Of a stretch of 52,705 nt of DNA, positions 43,743 through 52,705 are shown piece after piece (position 1 is the stretch's first letter; every line of letters begins with the position of its first letter). The notes under the pieces were generated by a model, which saw nothing but the letters and a program-made list of their open reading frames with translations, had not been told where the DNA came from and searched no databases. A program made the position numbers and the translations under genes. The stretch comes from Pezicula radicicola (Eukaryota; Ascomycota; Leotiomycetes; Helotiales; Dermateaceae): contig PDUO01000019.1 of assembly GCA_003008705.1 (NCBI GenBank), positions 1,029,660-1,082,364 of the forward strand, written 5' to 3'.

Positions 43743-43843
43743 TATTATTGTTTCTAAGAGTTGCCTGAGCTGTGGTGGCAAGATGCGACTTACGTAGAAG
43801 TAACTTAATTTACCTACTTCTACTTATACTTCGTACTATACAA
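43743..43843. repeat. Unmutated copy of the local repeat
   Basis: Contains TTGCCTGAGCTGTGGTGGCA and CTTACGTAGAAGTAACTTAA. The following segment, 43880-43912 (AGGTGTAGTATTAGTGGTAG ... AAAATTATA), recurs at about 44262-44296 with TG-to-TA changes. The pieces look like solo-LTR or short non-autonomous element remains. Confidence 0.8.
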
Positions 43844-43899
43844 TACAGTAATATAGTACCTACCCGTACTACCTTAGGTAGGTGTAGTATTAGTGGTAG

Positions 43900-45290
43900 T
43901 GATAAAATTATATAAAAGTATTGTCGGTTCGCTATAATCAATATATTGATCTCTGTTCCACTCGTTCCGATAGTTCTGGTTCTGGTCAAGTGGTTCTGTT
44001 GTTCATGTCTAGTTCTAACTAAGTGCCAGAATGGAGGTCTTGATATGCTTGCCCACTAGTCCCAAATAGGCTAGTGCTGCGGCATGGCCCGGCGAGGCGA
44101 AGCCTCTGATTGGCCCGGCACACCGATAGCGTGCTTACGTAATATACACGTGATATCAGAAACCATTCATTCCAACAAGTATATAACGCAACGTAGCTTA
44201 TTTACCAACATTAACGCACTATAGATACAAAGACTATAGAGATGCAGGCAGATAGCAGATAGGTATAGTATTAGTAGTAGTAATAAAATTATACTAAAGG
44301 TGTGGCGCAGCAAACGATTACGTAGATTAATAGGGTGCCGCCTGCATCACGGAACAAGCTTATAAGTCCATCGGTTTAATGGATAAGCCAACGCGTAAAA
44401 TCCACCGATTCGGCTGATGACCAGATGACCTCCCATCTTCAGTCATTGTTATTTTGCCTCGTCTTCGTCATTCAATCTATATTTGTAAGGAGAAATAATT
44501 ATTGATCAACATGGAAACGGAGGCGGGAAGAAATCTGCTCCCTTACTTTTCCAGGTTGGCCTGGCCCGCTCCACACCCACATACTTTTAACACGTTATTT
44601 GGAGGCTTTGAAGCTTCTCCTTCTCCTCCCTCGAGGGCACAGAAGCGCAGAAGTAAGTAAAGAGGCAGAGCAGACCACCGTCCAGTATCTAGTCTACGTA
44701 AATTGACGTTGTAAGCGAGCATGATCGCCACTTTCAACAACATCCGCAAGAGAGCCGTACGAGCGCTTGGGGTCTCCCATCCAAGCTAGGAATATTGAAT
44801 ATTGCATCTCCTCATGCGAGGTGAGAAGCTTTAGCGGTCCTGAGCGAATGAGTTTCCTGGCTGACTTTTAAATACCTAGGTGATGTGGTTATTGACGAAA
44901 CAATTGTCCTTTGCAATAATCAGAGCCATGCTTACTACGTATCGGTACCAGTAGCAGCAAATTGGCATATAGTCACTGTTAAATTCAGTGAATATATGGG
45001 AATAATGATGTGATTGCCCACTACAAATAGGCCTATTCTAGTACTCTAGTTTCTATACAGAACACAGAATCCACTACTATTGCCTATAAGTTGCTGCCCA
45101 TTATCGTGCCTATTCAACAGTCACCAATCCTGGGAATATATGAATCTATGGCGAGAGCGGCCCTCACGAGGATTCCCAAGTCTACGCCCAGCGCGTCGAT
45201 GATTTTATTACTATATTTGACATGTAAAGCGTAGAAAACATGCGGATATCAAGCTCGACGAGGATCCCATTATGCGCTTGAATTGAGGGC
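43900..45290. other. No gene recognised
   Basis: Moderate AT content, TE scraps and a CCCGGCGAGGCGAAGCCTC hairpin-like stretch at about 44085-44105. A 68-codon frame at 44543-44749 (-) has no resemblance to a family. Confidence 0.45.
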
Positions 45291-45299
45291 ATTCCCCCC

Positions 45300-45856
45300 T
45301 GTAAAGCTGCTTGATACTGCTATTTGAGTAACTTTGGCTAGGTTTCTTAAGACCTAAGACCTAGTTACACAGCACCATACATCCTTTTCGCCCTTTACGG
45401 CATCTGGCCTTTGTCTCACGGCGTCGTAGAAGTTGAGGACTGCAGTTGGGAATTTACTACTAGCTAACTGTCTCTCCTTTGCTGCAGAAGGGCTACCCTT
45501 TTCATCACTTGCTCGTCGCCAGGCTGCATAGAGCTCATTAATATAAGCTTGCTCAATGCACTTCAAGTTATCAATAAGGTCCTCAACGAGAAAGCGGTCG
45601 TGCTTCAACAGCTGTGCCTTTTCATCCTCTAAGATTCATCCTGATCGAGCAGTCTGCTTCGTCATATTGCCCTTGTGTCAAGGAACATATCTTGTATGCC
45701 TCTTTGAGGGCCTCTCTTTCGCACTCATTGATCTGGAGTTCGACCTCAACCATGGCACGTCTCCATTTGATAAACATCTTGATTGGTTCAGGTGAATCTG
45801 CGGCGGGCGAGTCCTCTGATATTTCTCTCGGCTTTCTCTTTAGGGAATCTAGCCTT
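45300..45856 (-). pseudogene. HNH-domain family protein, 5' half, inverted
   Basis: On the - strand it reads LDSLKRKPREISEDSPAADS, PEPIKMFIKWRRAMVEVELQ, KICSLTQGQYDEADCSIRMN, then after one frameshift near 45620 EDEKAQLLKHDRFLVEDLID, EQAYINELYAAWRRASDEKG and DVWCCVT. This is the N-terminal half of a large fungal family annotated as HNH nuclease-domain proteins. The HNH part is missing here because the second half lies on the opposite strand. Confidence 0.75.
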
Positions 45857-45862
45857 AAGGCT
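45851..45862. other. 12-bp perfect palindrome at the inversion junction
   Basis: AGCCTTAAGGCT. The two oppositely oriented halves of the HNH pseudogene meet here. Confidence 0.85.
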
Positions 45863-46545
45863 GATTCCAAGGAGCTTTGAAACCCGGCAACTGTCATATG
45901 CTTTCGGTGTAGACACAGCTCCACTAGCAGATAAACGCAACGGCCTTACTTTAGCTGGCAGTATAGAGAAAGCATTTGACTGTAGATGGGTCACCATAGT
46001 CTCAGATTGGTCTATTGATTAGAACCCGACTGCATGGAAGATGTTCTTGTTAAACGACGATATTAAGGATAAGACCGTGTATACTAAATTTATATCTACA
46101 GATAGTAGGCCAAGGATCTAGAGGCATAAGGATCTATCTATATGAGCGAAAGCTAGTTTTTTTGGAACGATGCAAGACTAGCTCAGAGGTACTTGTATTT
46201 TTAATATACAATAGCATATATCTATGCTATGAAGAAAGACTAGGCTGGGTATAAGGAGAAGCTACTAAGCGGGAGGATTTAAGCTAGCCCTGGTAAACCC
46301 GACGGCTACCTTCGGCGATCAATTCTCTGTGGTCTTGCAAGACATGTAAATGACGAGGAACTACTAGAAGAGCTTATATAAGCTAGGGAGTTTCTAGACA
46401 CGGATCCCTCGACACAGAATACCATGGAAAACCAACTGGCTACACTTTAGCTTGGTAGAGATATTCGGGGGTACATTCAAGCCAAGGACGAAAAGCCGGT
46501 TGAAAGCGATAGTGAGGATGAGGATGAGGATGAGGCGGATTAGTT
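45857..46545 (+). pseudogene. HNH-domain family protein, 3' half
   Basis: On + it reads LIPRSFETRQLSYAFGVDTA, DKRNGLTLAGSIEKAFD, then with many stops AYAMKKD, AGYKEKLLSGRI, PDGYLRRSILCGLARHVNDE and ELLEELI. It continues the family sequence from the HNH core onward. The first core His (family AAHL/IVP) is Arg (ALRLIP) at the junction. Stops are mostly TAG/TAA, consistent with RIP or old decay. Confidence 0.7.
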
Positions 46546-46549
46546 GTGG

Positions 46550-47755
46550 GATGTTGGTATTGTAATTCTGGGTTGGGATGTTGGGAAATGTGGAGATATT
46601 GGGATCGGAGGGAACGATTGACATAAAAATGCATTTGGATGGGTGGAAAGTTTTTTCTTTTTCCTCTTTAGCGAGACAGCGAGACAGGTCAATAGGCGAT
46701 AGGCCTTTGTGGTATATACTCTGTTGTTGCTTGCTGCAGAAGTACTAGTCTATGAATCGGAACGGATATGTACGTAAATGTGATACACTAAATTTCGGCG
46801 CATAATCCAACAGTACAATACAGCACAGAGTTATAGTGCGGAATGGGTACCCAAGGATAGTCCTAAGCTAAGTCGACCTGAAAACCTATGAGATATTGAT
46901 GACTATTCCAAAGAATCTGCCTTGCTGGGGGAGCCTCTGTTCTTAGTCAGGGCTAGTGGGAGGGCTTAGACCTTCGATACTCTACTGCACAAGGGAGTGT
47001 TAATAAATAGGTACAACTATACGTTGTTTTCTAACTCTCTCGTCTCTCTCGTGTCGCTTCTTTTGAGTCTTGCATACGCAGAGTTTATTGCTGTTGGCAT
47101 CGTGTTTATAACCAGGCAAAGAAGTTGAAGACTAAGGAGATGTAAGATTCCTCTGCAGACAACCCAATCCAAGTAAAGTGAGTTGCTCAATTTGAGAAAG
47201 TTCCAGTCTAAGGCTAACTTGCCGTTCCCTTACAACGAGACATATATTTATTAAGTGTTATAACTCCTTCTACTGCTACGTCCCCTCTTAATTGTTAGTT
47301 GTCCCTTGACTCACCGTGTTAAATGCTTCTCTTAAGTAAGAGATCGCTTTTTGGACAACTTGATTTGGGAGCTGCATGAATTCCGGTCGGGGTAAAGGCT
47401 GGTTTGTAGAACTAGACATGTCTCTTAAATTGACTAGTTTGGATTTTATTGTTGTCACTTTCTAGTATAGCTCAGCCGGCGGGAAGCTGGTGGCCGTATA
47501 GAGGGTCTTTTTACCATATAGCATAGTATATCCGTTGACATCAAAATTGCAGCCCTTAAGCACCTCCACATAGAAGGGTATCTTTCTTACGTTATAAACT
47601 AAAGGAAAGATATCTTTAAATTTCACCTAGCTAGTAGGTTGATTATCTTTATCTAGGCCGGAAGGAATTATATCTCCGTCAGTTTGTTTAGTGCTTTAGT
47701 AGTAAAGCAGTAAATGCTGTAGTAGGTCGGATTTGATGTATGTGAGGACTTTTCC
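46550..47755. other. No gene recognised
   Basis: Intergenic sequence with CTCTCTCG words near 47035-47060. No ORF with family resemblance, no tRNA-like structure seen. Confidence 0.5.
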
Positions 47756-47761
47756 TAATAG

Positions 47762-47815
47762 ATGGATTGTAGGATTGAGATTTCGCTAAGCTAACCCCCG
47801 ACCAGTCTAGTGCAG
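47762..47815 (-). promoter_or_regulatory. Copied fragment of the eL21 promoter region
   Basis: ATGGATTGTAGGATTGAGAT, TTCGCTAAGCTAACCC and AGTCTAGTGCAGTA match 14608-14655 upstream of eL21, with a CCGA insertion and a few substitutions. No eL21 coding sequence follows. The fragment lies at the very edge of the right AT-rich block. Confidence 0.8.
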
Positions 47816-47849
47816 TAGTGTTCTATGGTGTCGTATTACGGCCAAGTGG

Positions 47850-50800
47850 CCTGAAACCATTATAGTAGGCTTTCTGCGGGTAGAAAATTACTAGGGTAGG
47901 ATTTTCTGGTCGGATTAATCCTAATCTAAGATATAATCTCTATTAGATAATTTTAGTTTAAGAAATATATATATATATATTCTTATAGTCTAGTACTAGT
48001 AACTCTTTTATAAGATTAATCTTTTAATCTTTTTAATTTTTTTAATTTTTTTAATTAAAGTAAACTTAGATTTATCTTAGTAATTAAATATTATAAAACT
48101 AAAAGTAAGATTAAATATATAAATAAGATTTTATAACTTTTATAAATTTTTTAATTAATTAAAAAATAAAAATAACTTTTTAATAATAAATTTTTTTTTA
48201 AGTTTAAACTATTTTAAAAACTTTTATAAACTCTTTTAAACTTTTTAATTAATTAAAATCTATACTTTTAAAAATTCTTTATTAAAATATTTAATTTATC
48301 TAAGATAAGATATTAATAAAATTATATATTTTTTTTAATTATTAATTCTAACTTTATTAAACTTTTAAGCTTTAAATAACTTTAAATAAATTAATAAAAA
48401 CTAAATTAATATATATAAAAAACTATTAATAACTAAAGTTTAAAAATACTAGTATATATAAAGAACTTTAGTTATTAAAAAGCTTTTATTAATTTATTAA
48501 TAATAAATATCTTAATTTATTTAATATTTAATTTAACTTTTATTAATTTATTAAATTATAAATATTTTAATTAATTTAATATTTAATTTAACTTAATATA
48601 AACTCTAGTATTAATCTTACTTCTTAGTAAAGAAGGATCTTTAAAATATCTTATACTATTTATAATTATAAGACTTTTACTTATAGTTAAAAACTAAAAG
48701 ACTTTTTAATCTAATTATTTTATTAAAACTTAAATAATATAATATAATACTTATTATAATTACTAGATAATAGAAATAAGTTAATTATACTTTATTTATT
48801 TATTAAATATAATAATAGTTTTATTATTCTTTAAAACTTATAAAATTAAAGTTTAATAATCTTTTTTTATTTATATATTATTCTTATATTATATATATAT
48901 ATATTAAATTATCTTTTAATATTAATAAAAAATTAAAAACTATATAAAAGAAATTAAAGAAACTTAAGATATTAAAATTAAAATTAAAAAAGAATACTAC
49001 TAGTAAGAAGTATAATTAAAATTATAAGAAAAGTATTATAATATTAATATCTAGTATTTTATTTATTAATTATTTTATATATTAAACTATACTACCCTAG
49101 TTAATTAGAAGCTAGTAGTTTATACTAGAACTAAGTCTATTTAGGATTAGTTTAAATAAACTATTTTAATTATAAGAACTACTCTCTTAGTTATTAGTAA
49201 TTAATAATAAATTAAATCTAATATTAAATAGATCTATATATATTAGAACTAAATAAGAAGTACTAGTAGAATATAATAGACTAATTAATAAAGGATTAAT
49301 AATAGTATAGTAATTATACTAATATTAATTAATAGATATATAAATTAAAAAGTTATCTACTCTTTTAAAGGATAATAATAATCTTAAAATATACTAAATA
49401 CTAATTAGTTTATTATTATATAAATTACTAATTAGATAATTTATATACTTATAAGCTTAGTAATATCTTACTAAGCTACTTATATATATAATCTTATTTT
49501 ATTTTTAATTTCTTTCTCTCTTTAGAACTATATAAGATAATATTCTATACTCTTATTCCTATTTTAAATCTCTTATTCTAAGCTTATAAATAAACTTATT
49601 TATAATAGTTATAAATCTAGTTAGTTATTAAAAGTTTCTATATTTATAAATTAAGTTTATTTAGTTTATTTAAGCTTTAGGTTTAATTTATCTTTCTCTT
49701 TAAAAATTACTTCTTCTTTACTAAAAATATATTAAACTAAAAACTAAGTTTATTTCTATAATAATAGATAAATCTACTAAGAATAATATCTTTCTTATTA
49801 ATTAATACTTATAGCTAGAATAGTTTAATTAATTTAAATAGTATACTTATATAAAATAAGTTTAGAATCTTATTAATCTAAATATATTAAATACTCTAGA
49901 TATTATAAATATAAAGTTTTTATCTTTATTAATAATTTAATAACTTCTTAATAAGATTAATACTAAAAGGTAAATAACTTTCTAATAATAGACTAATACT
50001 TTAGTAACTATAAGAGGCCTTATACTAGTTATTTATAATACTAAATTTAAGGATATTATAAAAGAGTACTATTTAACTATAAAAGACTACTTTATTAAGT
50101 AGATAAATTAGGTCTAAAAGGTAGCTTAGTACTAGAAACTATAAAAGTAAGTAAATTAAACTACTAATTATAAACTTCTTAGACCTTATATTAATAAACT
50201 TAAAAGAAGTATAACTAATATAATAAGTATTTAATCTTTAGTTTAAGTACTAAAATATTAACTTACTTTAACTAAAATAAGTACTTTAATTATTATAAGA
50301 TAAGAATATATAACTATACTTAATTAAGTAAAGTAGAATTATATTAATCTACTTAAGTAGTATTCTAATTAATTAAAAACTTATAATTAAATTATTATAT
50401 ATAATATTCTAAAGATCTAGAGTTAATTTATTATTTAGAAGTTCTTAATTATTATTTCTATTAAGATTACTCTAGACTAAGTAAACTAGAAACTAACTAT
50501 TCTTATTAAGAATAATAAAATAAAAGATAAGTTTTTAATACTTAAGTAATTTAACTAAGTATTTATAACTCTATCTTATAAAAATTTATTATAATAAAGT
50601 ATAAAATAATTAGAAATATATACTATATAGAGTAGTTATTCTAATAGTTCTAATAAAAGAAATATTAAAATATACTATTATTTATATAAAGAAGAAACTA
50701 AGAGATACCTATAATAACTAATAAACTATTTAATCTTAGAATATATAATAACTAGTAAGAATATTAGTATAAGATACTTTAAAATACTATTAAAAGAATA

Positions 50801-51000
50801 AAGTAAATAAATTAAGAAATAACTAAATAATACTAAGTTTAATAATCTTTATTTAAAGCTTATAAATAAAGGATAACTCTCTTTTAGTAATAAAAAAAAA
50901 AGTAAAGAGAAACTTAAACTTAATAAAGTTACTACTAAGAGAGTAAATAGATCTAATACTAATATTACTACTAGTATCTTTAAATTAAAATTTTCTAGTA
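47850..51000. repeat. AT-rich RIP block, no genes
   Basis: Composition and dinucleotide depletion are as in 1-6180. Long runs of TTAATTAA-type sequence at 48040-48600. No recognisable protein remains here; the part after about 49000 may be the gag region of the copia element to the right. Confidence 0.7.
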
Positions 51001-52705
51001 TAATTTAAGTAATACTCCTAGACCCTAATATAATAATACCTAGAGCTAGAGAGGGTATTTATATTTTATTAAATTTCTCTAAGTATTTACTTACTAATAG
51101 TATATTACTTAATAATTATAAAGTCTTATACTTAGTTAATAATAAGAATCTATTAGAATTAAGCTTATTTATAAAAGTAAGAGTTAGAGAAATAATTAAG
51201 ATTAGGTCTTTTAGTCTTTTAATTATTAGAAAGAGAATATATATACTCTAGAAAGTATTTAATAATAAAAAAGACCTAGTTACTAAAGATCTAGTATTAA
51301 AAGATATTATTATAATAGAAGGTTTCTATATAAATATTATTTCTAAAGCTTATCTTTATAACTTAGAAATATAATATTATAAGTTAGACTATTTATTATA
51401 CTTTAGTAAAGAAAAGAAGAGTATAAAAATTAAGAAACTTATATATAAGTTTAATTTAATATTTCTAAAATTTAAGCCTCTTTCTACTTACTTAAATATT
51501 TCTTTAAGTATTCTATTAAGTATAACTCTTATATATTTAATACTTAAAAGATATATATACTAATTATTTAAAAGATCTAAAGATTACTTTAAACTAAGAA
51601 ATAATATAAAAGAAAGATAATATATATAAGCTAGATATCTTAGTTTAAAAGCTCTATATATACTTATCTATAGTACTAGAAATATTATAATTAAAGGAAT
51701 TACTTATATAAAATATAAGTACTATATAATAATATATATTAAATAAGTAATCTTATAATAACTATTAAAGAGGTACTTATTATATTTATTTTAGTAAATT
51801 AACTAGGACTTCTTTAATTTTCTATAAGGTTTTAATAACTCTAATTAGATACTAGTAATAAAAGATAAGTTTAATAAAAAACTCTCTAGTTTCTTACTTA
51901 AAGAAAAAAGATATAAAGAAGTATTTTAAATAATTTAAGAATTTAATTAATAAGTAAAAAGATAGTATAAACTCTTTATATATAAGCTTAAGTATAATAA
52001 TAATACTTTAATAATTATTATTTAAGGATATATACTTTATAAGCTTTAGATTATAAAGAAAGATATTAATCTTAAGTTTTCTTTTACTAATACTTATAAA
52101 ATAAATAATAATACTAAATATACTAGTTAAGAAGTAATTATATATTTAATCTTAATAAGGATTAATACTTACTTACTAGATAACTTATAATTAGAAATTA
52201 CTCTTATAATAATCTATTTATATAATAAGAGTTTATCTAAAGTTTATAATCTTAAAACCTTTAATAAGTTACTTAATAAATAGTTCTAATATTACTTTTA
52301 TTAATATAATCTATAACTAATTACTTATTTAATAATTAACTTTAGACCTAATTAGAATAAGATATATATTTATAATACTTAAGTATATCTAATAATTAAA
52401 GATAAAGAGATAAAATAATATAAATAAGTATTTAAAATAGTTCTATATAAGTATATTAGATATTTAGTTAAATATATTATATCTAATATATATAGAATCT
52501 AGATATTTATACTTTATAAAGTTATTATCTCTTAAAATATTATATTTAATAAGGATATACTTTACTCTTTAGAATATAAAAAAGTAAAAGATTAACTACT
52601 TTAGATTATAAAATAAATAGTTAAAATAATTAAATTAAGAGAGAATAAGATCTAAAATATTAGATTAGTATTTAAGAATATAAACCTTTTAAATAAGACT
52701 ACTAT
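51000..52705 (+). mobile_element. RIP-degenerated Ty1/copia retrotransposon (integrase region)
   Basis: Reading through stops on +, about 51840-52560 follows copia integrase: KDKFNKKLSSFLLKEKRYKE, then an INTYLLDNLQLE / YLYNKSLSKV / KTFNKLL segment corresponding to the end of the core. It ends IRYLVKYIISNIYRIQI ... NIIFNKDILYS, matching the GYxxxNxYRIW / VxxxRDVxFDE end of copia integrase. It is truncated by the window end. Only the motif order supports this, since RIP has altered most codons. Confidence 0.6.

Noticed and set aside
44330..44405. tRNA-like sequence (GTCCATCGGTTTAATGGATAAG)
   Set aside because: No convincing acceptor stem, A box or T-loop GTTCRANYC in the right spacing.

Overview
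The window is nuclear DNA of a filamentous ascomycete (Pezizomycotina; Leotiomycetes is my guess, not demonstrated). The evidence is short spliceosomal introns of about 45-65 nt with GTATGT/GTAAGT donors and CTAAC/CTGAC branch sites, host genes for SF3A1, eL21 and a saposin-type sphingomyelinase, Ty3 and Ty1 class retroelements, and very AT-rich blocks whose decay is almost entirely C-to-T and G-to-A, as expected from repeat-induced point mutation (RIP).

Layout. 1-6180 is an AT-rich block whose left part is a dead Ty3/gypsy chromovirus on the + strand. 6190-14500 is a normal gene island: SF3A1 (+), an acid sphingomyelinase-like gene with 16 exons (+) and ribosomal protein eL21 (-). 14886-30030 is the unusual part. 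Two large genes that I cannot place in a known element face away from each other. Gene A (-) has an RS-like N-terminus and a Ulp1/C48-like domain with altered catalytic residues. Gene B (+) encodes a UPF1-like SF1 helicase. Their 5' leaders share a 190-bp sequence in inverted orientation. Each leader continues into its own tandem array of short units, and every unit carries a splice donor and acceptor. Gene B has a second, unrelated array of the same kind downstream of its stop. Between the two leaders lie broken 5' ends of host genes, DBP5 (-) and eIF3f (+), head to head.

30386-30910 is a minisatellite of about 50-bp units. 32000-41962 is a decayed Ty3/gypsy element bounded by 108-bp direct repeats. 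It has gag, protease, RT/RNase H and integrase broken by stops and frame changes, but an intact extra 678-codon ORF downstream of integrase. A 225-bp piece of gene A lies inside its protease region. 42-47.8 kb holds TE and gene debris: a RIP-mutated repeat next to an unmutated copy, an HNH-family pseudogene whose 5' half is inverted at a 12-bp palindrome, and a copied scrap of the eL21 promoter. 47.85-52.7 kb is a second AT-rich block containing a dead Ty1/copia polymerase gene.

The main candidate for something undescribed is the gene A / gene B pair: unrelated large ORFs, a shared inverted leader, and tandem exon-intron modules in leaders and trailer. In gene A the repeated exon is exactly 99 nt, is flanked by phase-2 introns and stays open in frame, so it behaves as a modular repeated exon. 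All function statements are inferred from motifs read by eye; no database search was run.
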